Assembly: GCA_943704495.1 (NCBI GenBank)
Contig: CALSCR010001249.1
Location: forward strand, 1 to 36,665
Reading direction: 5' to 3'
Source of the DNA: Pigoraptor chileana
Taxonomy: Eukaryota > Opisthokonta > Filasterea
DNA: 36,665 bases
The notes under the pieces are model-generated. The model saw nothing but the letters and a program-made list of their open reading frames with translations, did no database searches and was not told where the DNA came from. Numbering within the stretch: position 1 is the stretch's first letter; every line of letters begins with the position of its first letter. A program made the position numbers and the translations under genes. Shown piece by piece: positions 1 through 11,906 of the stretch.

Positions 1-1
1 C

Positions 2-74
<73 letters not shown>

Positions 75-76
75 TG
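1..76. repeat. CATACA hexamer microsatellite in EF-Ts intron
   Basis: About twelve tandem copies of CATACA, followed by CA and TA runs up to about 103. It lies inside the second visible intron of EF-Ts, so the sense transcript carries TGTATG repeats close to the donor at 135. Confidence 0.9.
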
Positions 77-135
77 CATACACACACACACATATATATA
101 TATACCCCTACACACCCATACACACGTAAACACAC

Positions 136-1234
136 CTGCTCCACACGGGAGGCCGGGTCCAGCACGAACGACTGTTTCAAGAGAGCGCGCTCATCAGGCA
201 CATCCGCGGACGGATGCAGAGCGGCGGGACTCATGCCAACCACGTGCTGGGCGATTCGCCTTGCAAGCTCATCCAGCTTCTGTGTCTTATCGACTTCGGA
301 AGATGCGACCGGCGGAGTTGTGCGCAGTGCAACAAGTCCGGCATAGCGACCCATGCCGTGCACATATGCGCCGAAACGCGTGTTGTCCGGGGCGCTAAAT
401 GCGATTGATCGACCAACCTGAACATTCTCCCCAAGTTTTGACACGCTCTCTGCCGTGAGGGTTGCAACTGTCTTTCCGCTCGAGCCGACGGCGTTTTTCA
501 GCGAGTCCGTCGAGATGACGGATCGTTGCGAGGCAGATCCCTGGCTGGCGGGGACGAGTGTGATGGCGGCATCAAGCACACCGTTGACAAGATCCTGGAA
601 CACTTGGTTGCGGCTGACAAAGTCTGTCTCGCAGTTCATCTGAAAGAGCAGAAGTAATATAATATAGCAGCAAGAGTTACTTCAATTGTTTCGATTTGAT
701 CGGATGGGGAGAAAGGTGGAAAGCAGAACTACTGGAAGGTACCAATGCACTTACCGGCACAAAATGCAAGCACATACGCACATGCGCACACACATACATT
801 ACACGCGCAAGAACACACATCCACGACACACACCCTAGCCCACCCCACCACCCACAGCCACACCCAACGCCACACCAGCGCACAGCAAAACCAAGAGTTA
901 CCTCCACAACGGCGGCCTTTGAACCGCTGATGCGCACTCCCAAGGCGCCCTCTGCGGTTGCGCGCGACGCCAGTTTAACGAGCTTGCTATTGCCCAGCTT
1001 TGCTTGCTGCTCCGTCAGCCACGCGAATGCCTTGTCGTAATCATTGCTGCACACAACTACCGCCTCCCTGCATGTGCCCATCGGAAGGCCAGTCTCCTTG
1101 CGAAGTCGAGAGAGGACGGCCACGTCGGGTTTTACAGCTGAGGAGGTCGCAAAGCTGCACGTGCGCACCACGGAGGATGCTGCCGGCAATGATGCCAAGC
1201 GGGCAAATAGACCACTTCGCAGAAGCAACGCCAT
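136..1234 (-). CDS. TSFM: Mitochondrial elongation factor Ts (5' part, continues off left edge)
   Basis: Guanine-nucleotide exchange factor for mitochondrial EF-Tu in organellar translation. Exon 1 is 1234-902 (111 codons) and exon 2 is 639-136 (168 codons), both phase 0; the next donor is at 135 and the 3' end lies outside the window. The first Met begins a basic, Arg/Ser-rich stretch that suits a mitochondrial presequence. It is followed by the N-terminal UBA-like domain (VLSRLRKETGLPMGTCREAV) and then the EF-Ts signature NCETDFVSRN right after the exon 2 acceptor. An in-frame TTG codon lies further upstream, but the ATG at 1234 is the natural start. The intron 901-640 is GT-rich on the sense strand near its donor. 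Its 5' end faces the NDUFB4-like gene. The family assignment is firm. Confidence 0.93.
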
Positions 1235-1935
1235 TTGTAATTGTTCGCTCTTGCGAGAGTATATACTTGATAATGTAAACAAAAGCCTTCTAAGTGTTCC
1301 TTGTATTTCATATTAGCGCTGCTGCCGATGTGGAGCTCACACATGCGCATGACAGCTCTGACCAATATTGACTGGACGTGCCGAGAACTCGCACATGTTT
1401 TTTTACCTTCATCACGTGACATTTGTTCATCCGGGGTATCACATAGAGCCTTGTGTCGAGTTTGGACGATGAGAGCTTGTTGAAGATGGAAGAGGAGAGA
1501 TGTAGATGCCTTTCATGCGATATAGAAAAACACAAAGAAGTGTTGCCGCAGGAAAAAAACATCGAAAATGGGACACTATCCTTATCCTTTGCAGGTTTGT
1601 TGATGGCCTTGTTTTGTTGCTTTTGAAACATAGTAGTTTGATCTTTCTACTTTTCGTTTCCATGGACTCCATGCACTATCGTTGTTGTCATTTTACGATA
1701 ATGGAGATGTGTACACGACGGGGGCCATGTAATTTTCTGACCTCTGTCCCGTTTTAAGCACTGCTTTGCTCATGAGATTTAATGGAAAGCAACAAAATAG
1801 TCTGCTTATTCTTCACGCCATTTTGAATAACTATTGTATGCTCAAATGCGTGTTTCGTGCACGTCGTTCCTTGTCGAATTCTTACAAATCCTTATCACAT
1901 AATATATATATCTCTTCAATATCTGACGAGTGTAG
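1235..1935. other. Intergenic region between two mitochondrial-protein genes, putative divergent promoter
   Basis: This stretch separates the EF-Ts start (minus) from the first recognised exon of the NDUFB4-like gene (plus). The missing first exon of the latter should lie here. Several short open frames exist (for example from ATG 1487) but none resembles the expected N terminus. I see no repeat or RNA gene. Confidence 0.5.
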
Positions 1936-2469
1936 AAGTCCGAGGCGATTGAGCGATGGGCGTCGATGCGAGAGAACACGCACTTGCACTTCCGCTTTAC
2001 TCGAAAGACAACCGCAATTCTTTTTATCTCAATGGGCCTTATCCCCTATGGCCTCTTCCGCCTGTTCACAGCACAAGCGGTGGGTGCAATTTTGCTTGTT
2101 TATCCGTGCCAACGTTGCGCGTGTCCCTCGCTGTTTTTTTTTGATTTGTTTGTGCGTTGGGTATGCGTGTTGTGCAAAAGTTGCAGTTTAGATATACGTC
2201 TATTTGTTGTGAAAGAGTGCTTGCGCAGTGATTGAACCGAAATATGTGTGACAGCCCCCCCTCCCCCTCCCCCGGGGTCGGTCTCAATCATTTGTTCCAA
2301 GATTCAATTGTGCTTGTGTGTTGTTTATATGCACTTTTCTTTATCTTTTGGTGGCGTTTTTATCTCAAAGGTTGCAACTAGCTGAATTTTTTGCTTGTGC
2401 TGCGTATTGCAGGAAATTATCGACGCCAAGAAGGGTCGGAAGGTGTATTACCTCGGTGGCAGCCACTAA
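1936..2469 (+). CDS. NDUFB4: Complex I accessory subunit NDUFB4/B15-like (first exon not located)
   Basis: Likely a single-span membrane-arm subunit of mitochondrial NADH:ubiquinone oxidoreductase. Two exons are visible: 1936-2079 (48 codons, after TAG at 1933-1935) and 2413-2469 (18 codons plus TAA), joined in phase 0. The first encodes SEAIERWASMRENTHLHFRF, then TRK and a hydrophobic span ending GLFRLFTAQ. The order W-x-x-x-R-E-N, H-F-R-F/W-T-R and one transmembrane helix is that of the plant/protist B15 (NDUFB4) family, which is about 70 aa. The final exon adds a short basic tail ending YYLGGSH. The N-terminal 10-20 residues must come from an upstream exon I could not identify. Another small single-span protein is the main alternative. 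Confidence 0.62.
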
Positions 2470-3460
2470 ATAATGCATCCGGCCCTACCATTGCTGTTTG
2501 TCGTTTTTGTTTTGTTTCTGAACGTATGGGCTTGCGTGATGTGGGCGCGGAGTGATGAGTTGTGCTTGCAACCTGGCGCAGCACTATGAGTGTATTCGGG
2601 CTGCATATTCAAAGTTGTTGTACATATGTGGTGTGGCGGCCCTTCTTCGTCTTGATAAACCATCGACCGCGCTTCCAATTGTTTGTACCATTCTCACAAC
2701 CATTTCACCATTGCACTGTTTAATCGCTTCCGTGACGATGGCATGGGGTTATTTGATGTGCTTCACTGCTTCACTCATAACTACTGTCATATGCTATATG
2801 TTGAAGTACTGGTTTATGACTTATTTCAGAGCCTACATCATGTTCAACCAGCAATACGCATTCCCACCTGCACTCATGTTATTAGCACGTATTTTGCCAG
2901 CTTTTTGAAGGGTAGAAAGGGGTTGCCCTTCAACGATAGCTGCATCTTATTTGTTGCCGTATGTGATTCCCCAATTGTCACCGGCACTTCTGACCGGCGA
3001 CGTGGCAAGCATTCAGTGGTCGAAGATTTGCACTCGGGCAATCGAACTAAAATCGAGTGATTTTGCATCCTATTTTCAAATTAATCGCCAACATAAAAAA
3101 TTAAAATTGATCACGTGCCACGCAGTTCACCACTTGCCAAACTCTGATGCCCAGACCACTGAATTGTGGTATCAGATTAAAAGACAAAGTTTGCGAAAAG
3201 CAGAAAGAAGCTGTATGCCATGTGCAGCAAGTTAATCAAAAACTCGTCACATTTCTCATGATATTGGAGGAACACGCTCATATTATTACAAGTGACGCGT
3301 ACGTTTGGGCTGCGCCCGTCGACGCGTAGTTTTGCACCCAGCAAACCATCTTCCCCTCTCCACTCACTCCCCTCAGTCCATGCCAAGACACTGACTTCAT
3401 TCACACATTTCTCGCACTCTCTCGCAGACTGGAAGCAGTGGGACTGTAGATGCAGTAGAA
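2470..3460. other. Intergenic region, NDUFB4-like 3' side and IRE1 5' side
   Basis: T-rich sequence with open frames (2552-2908 and 2683-3060) that resemble no family and lack a plausible start context. The last 60 bases before the IRE1 start contain a pyrimidine-rich tract and CGCAG (about 3405-3426), possibly a 5'-UTR intron acceptor. An ATG-CAG-TAG minimal upstream ORF lies at 3450-3458, two bases before the IRE1 ATG. Confidence 0.5.
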
Positions 3461-6400
3461 ATGTCGCTTTCGGCTCGTGCGCACATGCGTTACATGCGCC
3501 CACAAAGGGGCCGCTGTGTTGTTTGGGTCGGCTTATCTCTCTTATGCTTTCTGGCGGTGCTCGTCTCAGTATCACAAGGGCTGCGTGAATCAGGCCAGCC
3601 CAATTCCCCATCCCCAGCACCTACAACAGAAGGCACTGATGCTTCTGCGCGACCATCACAGACTGCTTCGAGCTCTCTACGGCGGGGCTCGCGTTCTTCA
3701 AAAACGAAAGTTGCATCTGGTGGCGTAAATGCACCGCCGGATGCTGTTCGAGGCGCGGGTGGCGGGACTGTAGTCGATGGTTTCACAGACGCGCTGTCGG
3801 TGAAGGCGGGTCTTGAGCATGCTGGGATTGACCCGACTCATCCTTCAATGGAGGCTGTGGCGAAGAGCTCAGGCGTGCCGTCGCCGTCTCCGTCTGATGT
3901 GCCTGTCGCTGGTTCCGCAGGGTCGCAAGATGCTGCACGCCCTTCGGTTTCATTGAAGCCGCCCGTGCGAAGAACGGCAAAGAAAAGTGCATCTTCAACC
4001 GCACCCTCATCGAAGGCGGGTGGATCGAATAGCGAGAGAACCGTCGAGACACCCCGTCCCGTTGCCGCTGCAGATGGAGACTCCGGCGCTGTGACTTATA
4101 TCGACGCAGACAGCGGCTTGGTGGAAGCGACTTCATCTTCCCTTTCATCCGCATCAGTCTCAGCTGCAACCGCTGTTGGCGAAACCAAAGCGTCGCTTGC
4201 GTCGAGGGTCGATGCAACAGGTACGGGCGATTTGTTGGGCGCGAAATCTGCCTCGCCGCCCGCACGTGCTTCCGATACCGAGACTGTAGCGAGCACGACA
4301 ATTGCGTCTGGCACAAAAGCAACATCTGTCGATGCATCCGATGACATCCCAAATGCATCATCGACTGACCGCGCACAACATTCAGCGCAACCCACTTCAG
4401 ACGCCCGGGTGGGTTCGAAGACGCGTTCCCGTCGCACCACGACGACTGCGACAGCGGCGCCAGTTGCCGACAGCCGCATTGCAAGCGCAATGGCGTACAT
4501 GGTGGCGGGTAACGGATTGCCTAATACCAAGGTGGCGGGGAGTGCGATGCCTAATAAGGTTGCGGATCGCCCGGTCGCTCCATCGGTGCCCCCATCCACA
4601 CCCAGCAGCGGAGGCTCTCTCGGTGGGAGATCAGTTGGCTCTCCGCCAAATTCAGTTGATTTGGGCGCAGCTCTGTTGCAGCCGCAGTCTCCCGAGAAGC
4701 TCACTCGTTCCACACTCTCCACATCGCCTGTAGACGACGCCAATAAGGTGGAAGAGAAGAACACAGACGCTGGCATATCTTCTGAGGCTGTATTTGTCGA
4801 TGCCAATATTGAAACGAGTGCTCATTTTGAGGAGGACGAAGATGCAGCAGCTACTGGTAACAGCGGCGTGTTTGAATTGGATGCGAACAAAGACACCCTT
4901 CATGAAAATGTTCGTGGACAGAAAGCTCGGAGGAGTCGTGGCTCTGTGTTGGATGCGTCGGCTCAAGGCGAAGTGGGCGTCTCACGTGACCAGGGAGCGC
5001 TGGCGCCGGCCAATCAGGTGTCTGCCGTTTCCATGAGCGTGAATGCGGTGTCGCTGGAGGAGGCGTCGCCACTGCTCTACGTGGAAACCCTCGACGGAAA
5101 GATGCACGCTGTGGAGAGGTGTGTGCGTGTATTTATGTGTGTGTGTGCATGTCTATGTGTATGTGTGTATGTGCGCTCATGCATGTGCGTGTGCGATGCT
5201 CATGAACTCAGCACCTTGAATTCGGGCATGAGAGTGCGCAGTTTCTCAAACAACACCTTCTCATGATTTTGAATTCAAAACTTGCCCTCCCTCCCTCCCT
5301 CCCTCTCTCCCTCCCTCCCTCCCTTTCACGCGATGGTCGCAGTGGTACTGGAGCGGTGCGATGGTCACTCAATCTGGGGCCGTTGTTGGAATCCTCGCCG
5401 GTGGCTCCAGGATCAAGTGACAAATTCTTCATCCCGAGCCCTCGCGATGGCGTGCTTTTCGTCTGTGATCCACAGGTGATCTAATTCTTTGGCATAATTT
5501 TTTGTGCGTACCAACAAGAAATAACAAACCACACTCTTTATTTTTTCACTCAATTAACTGATTTGTTTCACATGTCTTGGTTCTTATTGCGCGCCAGGAT
5601 AACAACAACTTGATCCGGTTTCCAAAAACCATTCCGGAGCTCGTCGAGACCGCTCCCTTCCGAAGTCAGGCAAGTGATCACTTTTATTCCCGTATGTGGC
5701 GTATCCCTATCTTGCATGTGTCCACTTTGGGTAGTTCACTGACCTCAGCAACTGTTTTTTGGGCGCAGGAGGGTTTATTTATGGGCCTAAAGACGACCAG
5801 CATACTCGCCATTGATCCCATTGCCGGCCGGGTGATCAAGCGATACCAGCCGACCCTTGCTGCCGATGACGAAGGTAGACCTCGCCGGCTGCGTGTATCC
5901 GGTGGCATTCGATCTTGTCGTGCCCTTGTTGTGTGTGCGCGCGAATCCGAAAGTCTTTGTGTTTAGATTGTGTGTGTTAGTGTGTTAGTTTGTTAGGTTA
6001 GTGTGTGTGCTTGCGTGCATGCATGTGAATGTAGAGAGGTGTGCATGTATTGCGTGAGTCGGCGTTGCGATTGTACATCATACACATGGACAATGACCCG
6101 TTGATCTTTCCAACGCCATTTATTGTGTCAACCGAATCGCCTCCTCCAATGGCAGATTCGTTCCCTTCTCTTCCTCCTGGGACAATATTCGTCGGTCGCA
6201 CCGTTTACAATCTCACCATACAATTCACCGATCGAACCAAGCCAAAGTGAGACTGAGCACCCTAAAAATTTCCCTCAACTGATATTGTGTTTTGTAGTTT
6301 GTATTCGCCAGATGTCTACGCTCAACACGCCAACGCTTCAGAATGCACGGCTCTTCCGATTGGACACACATTTCAATTGTTAAAAAAGCACAGTCTAAAA

Positions 6401-9400
6401 CTTTGTTAAAAAGAGGCAAACAAACTTAAAAAGGACGCCGCACTTCCCCAAATGCTGACATCATTGGTAAACAAAATGGGCCGGTTGTCGCAGGTGGCAC
6501 GTGACATATGCGCAGTATTTGCCCTCGGTGACCAACGGCAAGGATTACAAGCGAATTCAGTCCCTCGGGAATACCGTCTTCTTTGCGGGCGTCAATAATG
6601 GCACCCTCACGGCACGTGATAAAACATCTGGGGAGCTGCGCTGGTCCGTCCGCTTCCAATCAACACCCATGTCACTCTTTGCCGTTCGGGGTGGGTATTG
6701 CCGAATCGGGACTTGCTTTGATCTCTGCTGCCTATAAATGTACCTCTGATGTCTAAGTGAGTGAGTCTTATTTTTTGGAATGTCATCATGCATATGCTGA
6801 GTTTGGTCGTCAACTAATGTCGCTTTTCTTTCTCTGCTTACCTTATTTGCAGATGAGCAAACTGCAAGGCTCGCATTTGTCCCTCTCTTGAACGATTTCG
6901 ACGGGCCGGATGATGCGACAAACGGCGACGCTTTTGTGCGGCGTCAGTTCGGCGGGGACGGCTTCAGGATTCCCGCGACGCTGAGTCCCCACGTGCTCAT
7001 CGGCGTACACGAAGGCGCCCTCTACGCGCAGATGGTGCTGAGAAATGCCGCCGAGGGCCATGCGCTGCGGGGAAGAGACGGGGTGCGTTTGCGTTCATGT
7101 GTGCGTGTATGTCTCTATGTATGTGTATGTATGTATGTGTGTGGGTGCGTGCGTGCGTGCTGCCGTTCCGAAGGGCATGTGCATAGTGGCATGTAACATC
7201 AAGACACTCTTCGTTCTGACGGTATACTTTGACTCTCATGCACTTATCCTGCACCATCCCTATCTCATCTCATCTAATCGTCTCGATTGTTGTTTTCTGT
7301 TTGCGTTTGCATTTGCGTGTGTGCATTTGCGTGCGTGCATGCAACCACAGCTACCTCTCATTTCGGATGGTGGACAGCGCATTCCCGCTGGAAAGGACGG
7401 CCGCGATGTGACGGACGTTGCAATAGTCGGCGGGCACGACCCCTCGCTTCACTACGATGCGCTGACATGCGAGCGCGTCTCTCTCAATTGCGACGCACGT
7501 GGCGGTGGAGACGGCCTGTCCGATGGCGCGGGTGCGGCCGAGGCATGCGTGCCTGGCTCGCCTAATTTCCCGTTCTGTCTTGTGGGCGTCCACGAAGTGC
7601 CGTCCGTTGGACTCAGTATCATACCGGAGATACACTCTTCGGAGACGACACCATCGATACCCTCCGATCACACAATACGCCTCCCGTCGACCGGGGATGG
7701 GAGGCCGCGCGACGACATCGCGGATGTGGACAGAAAGAGCGATGCAGAGGCACAGAAAATACCGGCCGCGCCGGTCACACACACGACTGTGCTTACAGTC
7801 GGGGCAGCGACAGCGACAGTGATTGCTGTTATGGTTGTGGCGTACATGTCACGTGGGCGTCCCACTCCATCCCCGACTCCGTTGAAGGGATCGAGTGCCG
7901 TTGAGAATATTAGTGCAGTTGGAATGCAAAACTCCGCCCTATCTCCGTCGAAACCGCGGAAGAAAAAGACGAAAAAGAAGGCATCTTCCAAGAGCGCGAT
8001 TGCAAGCACGCCTGGCGCCCCGGATGCGGACATGGACAGCGCCGACCACAGCGACCCGGATGTGGACGCAGTCGTCGTCACTGCGGCAGGCAATTCGGGC
8101 GGCGCAAATGACGCAGCGTGGCCGTCATCTCCCGCGCCGCCGAGCCCCGTGCGCCCCGCCACCACGCCGCTGCCAAAAGCGCCCGCGGGTGACAGTCTGC
8201 GCGTTGAGTCGGCTGCGTCGATGGAGAACAATGCGAGCGAAAGCGGGAGCCGCACCGATGTGCCCGTGCAGCTCTTCTCTGGCGGCACATTCAGCGAGCC
8301 CGTTCACCACTCGGACGGGACGTATACCCTCGGGCGGTTGCGGGTGTCCGGCACTGTTCTCGGCCACGGGTGTCACGGGACCGTTGTTCTCAAGGGTGAC
8401 TACGAGGGACGCCCTGTCGCCGTAAAGCGAATGCTCGCCGAATGGTTCGATCTCGCCACGCGCGAAATCGACCTCCTTCAAAAGTCGGACGCACATCCCC
8501 ACGTGATCCGTTACTACTGCCGGGAGCAGGACTCGCGGTTCCTGTACATTGCGCTGGAGCTGTGCGCAATGACGCTGGTGCAGTGGGTTGAGGAACAGGC
8601 CAAGCCCGCCGACAGGAGAAGCGAGGCGCTTGCCATCCACACCAAGCATCCGCTCGACGCGCGACGCCTGCTGATGGAGGTGATGGACGGGCTCGCACAC
8701 CTCCACTCTATTGGCGTGGTGCACAGAGACCTCAAGCCGCAGAACGTGCTTCTGACGTCACGTGGGCGTGCGCTAATATCGGACTTTGGCCTGTGCAAAC
8801 TGCTCGTCGATGGGCAGAGCAGCTACCACACGAATGTGGTGAGTCTGTCGTGTGCCGGTTGATGATGATGTTGTGACGAATTTTTGCGCAAGATGTTGTG
8901 TGCTTAATGCTTGGTGTGTGTGGTTTGGTATGGAGTGTGTGTGTGTGTGTTTTGTGCGTCGTGTCAGACGTTTTTTTGTGTGTCATCGATTTATTACTTT
9001 TGTGCATATGCTTCAATGCTTCGATGCAATCCCTTGCCCTATCTGCTCCATTTGAATGTGCGTGCATGCATTCATTGTATGTCTGCATGCGTTGACAATG
9101 ACCCGTGCTTCACGCAAACAGATCGCCATGTCCAGTTCCTTTGTTTGCTGATCCACTTCTTGCTGCACATGTAATTCGTGCTCTGACAGGTCGCGGGCAC
9201 CGTCGGTTGGACTGCGCCCGAAATGCTTCGCGAGGCACGCACAACGCGTGCTGTGGATATTTTCTCTGCGGGCTGTCTTGTCTTTTACGCTGTGACGGGC
9301 GGGCGACATCCATTTGGAGAGCATTACGAGCGCGAGGTATGGCCGGGATAATGACCATGCAGTGCATTGGGATTGAAATTGTGAATACTTGTGCTCGGTT

Positions 9401-10369
9401 GCATGGTTTGAAGGATAGGTAAATCATATGCACACAAAAAACAGTATATGCCAACTCTCATAATATTCACTCCACCTGTTTCTCTTCAACGCAATACACA
9501 TATGCGCTTGATGCCTCCAACCCCCTCTCCCCATCAACACGTCATAGCTGAACATTCGAAACGGAAAGAGTGATCTTCATCTCCTCGCACACGATCCAGA
9601 GACAAGCGATCTTGTCGGATCAATGATATGTGACAGCGCGTCCATGCGGCGCTCTGCCCCGGATGCACTGCGGCACCCGTTCTTCTGGGCACCGGCGCGC
9701 CGCCTCCACTTCCTGATGGAGTTTAGCGATCGCATAGAGAAGGAAGACGCTTTGTCGCCCCTAGTTACTGCGCTTGAGCATGCGGGGGCGTCAGTGGTCG
9801 GGGAGGACTGGCGCACGCGGCTGGAGCCCGAACTGCTGGCGGACATGGGCAAATTCCGAAAGTACAACTGGGCGTCCGTCCGGGATCTGCTCCGTGCGAT
9901 GCGCAACAAAGTGCGTGATGGCTGTGTTTTTTAGTTTGGTTTATATGGATGCCTCTTTTTATATATTTTTTGTTGTCAAATCTGTTAAAATGGTAGTATT
10001 GTGTTTATTGATGAGCGCGGATGAGTTAGTGAGTGAGTCTGAGTGAGTGTGTGAGTGAGTGTATGCATGTTCATATTCTCGTGTTCCTTGTGCATTCGAT
10101 GAATAAGTGCAGCCTTTAACTGAGAGTCGTGTGCGTATGTGTGCATTTTGGGAATGCGAAATTTGCAGAAGCATCATTATCGCGAGCTGAACGAATCCCT
10201 GCGGCTGTCGCTTGGTGAAGTTCCCGATGGCTTTTACGGCTACTTCAACTCTCGCTTTCCACTCCTTCTGATGCGAACATACGGCATTGTGAGGAGCGGA
10301 CCGTGCAAGGACGAGCGCATGTTTGAGCCTTACTTTGCGTCTGCCGCGGGACACTCCATTGTCGGCTGA
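3461..10369 (+). CDS. ERN1: IRE1 ER-stress sensor: Ser/Thr kinase and RNase
   Basis: Single-pass ER membrane sensor of the unfolded protein response. Exons: 3461-5118, 5343-5475, 5598-5669, 5769-5874, 6156-6246, 6494-6690, 6853-7082, 7351-8838, 9190-9336, 9548-9910, 10169-10369. All phases agree and sum to 1561 aa. Order: signal peptide (hydrophobic core about residues 20-41), about 500 residues of Ser/Ala/Thr-rich low complexity, luminal domain from VETLDGKMHAVE (about 545) through TIPELVETAPFRS and FVGRTVYNLT to about 800, TM at 975-996, a Lys-rich linker, then kinase from about 1158 (LGHGCHGTVV loop, VAVK Lys1188, HRDLKPQN with Asp1289, DFG from Asp1307, APE 1334-1336). The KEN RNase has KYNWASVRDLLRAMRNK followed by KHHYREL. 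Y1480, N1494 and H1498 match human Y892, N906 and H910, so RNase activity is predicted. Intron 3 is GC-AG. The identity is secure; human IRE1 is 977 aa. Confidence 0.97.
5279..5327 (+). repeat. CCCT-type pyrimidine tract at IRE1 intron 1 acceptor
   Basis: Tandem CCCT/CTCC repeats end about 15 bases before the acceptor CGCAG of exon 2. They probably serve as the polypyrimidine tract. The same intron begins with GTGTGTGCGTGT at its donor. Confidence 0.7.
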
Positions 10370-10446
10370 TAACACGTGTGCGTTTGTGCAGAAATATGGG
10401 GATATGGAAATGCTGAAGCCGCGAAGAACATACACCGACACACATC

Positions 10447-10487
<41 letters not shown>

Positions 10488-10826
10488 CACTGAATCTTTC
10501 TTGTAATATAAATAGGCGGATCGCCAATTTAAGCACACAAAATGTAATGCGATCATTCACTGCACAGTCACATTAAACAGCATGTGTACTGAGCTTGTCA
10601 AACAGCCACATCAAAAGTGCCACCCCGAGTCAGTCATTCATTCGTAAACACATTTAATATTCCACACTCGCACGGTTGTCAACAACACAACAGCGCGCTT
10701 TCGTGTACGCGCACGTGACATCACACATCCGCATGCAAAGACCCACGGCGCCGATCAGACATCAGTGTGCTGCCGCTGTTCACAGGACGCATGCACGATG
10801 TGACACCACTGTGACGTCGCTGTTGT
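10370..10826. other. Convergent 3' intergenic region of IRE1 and CCDC22
   Basis: The two stop codons are 457 bp apart. The interval has a (CA)n run at about 10448-10481 and otherwise no open frame of note. It must hold both 3' UTRs and polyadenylation signals. Confidence 0.6.
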
Positions 10827-11862
10827 TTACAGGCCGACCTTTGCGGCGAGGGCAGAGTTTTCCTTCTTAATGGTGAGGTAGTCCTCTGTGATCTGCTCCA
10901 TGTTCTTGCTGATGTTGAGTGCGGAAATATTCTCAATCTTGTCCTCGAGATCGCGGATTTCGTTGAGCGTTTTGCCAGTCTCTTCCACGGTGCGCACAAG
11001 CGTACCGCACGTCTGCATGTGTTTTTGTTTTGTTGCATTGTGTGAGTGTGCTGTTGTTGTTGTTGTTGTTGTTGTTGGGGGAGCGCGTTGGAGAAATTTC
11101 AAACAAAAACAAAACAAACAAATGATAATAACAATAATAAGCATTGTCGCGCTCCAGCTGGGGACATCCATGGTGTGGAGTGTGATATGGACTTTCGGTG
11201 GGAAAAGCGGCAGTGGTGATAGATGAGGATTACGAAATAGAAGCACAGGAATGGACTGCAGGCACAGGCAGCACAAGAAACGCTCTTTAAACACACACAC
11301 ACACACCTCGTGGAGTGTCGCAAGATACTTATACGCCTTCTTGCATGCCTCATCCTTCTTGGCATCCTGAAAGCACAACAACACAAATGCAGCATTATTT
11401 GTTATTGACGTCGGTGGTGATAGATTTGGGCTTCTCGCTCTCAGCACCACACACACACACACACAAACCAATCGACCTCAACCAACCAATGCATGTAAAG
11501 CAGAGGGACAGAAAGAGACAGTGCAATAGCAATTGTAGAACATGAGAGCGCAGAAGCGCGATTATATAATGTAAGTGCAATTCACAACACACACAGCCCA
11601 CAGAAAACAACACAAATATTATTCCGCACATACCTTGAATATGAGCTCGTCAGTGACGGCATATGTGCGGTTGAGTGTTTCTGACGTCGAGTTGATCTCC
11701 TTTTGCACGTTTCGAGTATCGATAAGCACCTGCCACGGAAACAGCAAACAGGAACGACGGTCAGACAGAAGCACGCGCGATTATATTTGAAGGCACGGTT
11801 CGGTTATGTTCCAACTGACTTTACACGTCGGAAATGACCGAGATATATACGCAATTCACATG

Positions 11863-11906
<44 letters not shown>

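Noticed and set aside
2552-2908. 118-aa hydrophobic open frame after the NDUFB4-like gene
   Set aside because: It has the composition expected of T-rich noncoding sequence, resembles no family and overlaps another equally long frame at 2683-3060.
3177-3620. 147-aa minus-strand open frame at the IRE1 start
   Set aside because: Antisense to IRE1 exon 1 and its 5' flank; no recognisable motif and no splice or start support.
3783-4806. Two 235-236-aa minus-strand open frames
   Set aside because: Both are antisense shadows of the low-complexity IRE1 exon 1, whose base composition keeps several frames open.
5119-5342. Possible extension of IRE1 exon 1 to the stop at 5266
   Set aside because: The reading past 5118 is GT-repeat translation (Cys/Val runs); splicing to 5343 instead restores the IRE1 luminal alignment in phase.
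7668-8724. 199-206-aa minus-strand open frames opposite the IRE1 kinase
   Set aside because: Antisense to a GC-rich coding exon that encodes a clear kinase domain.
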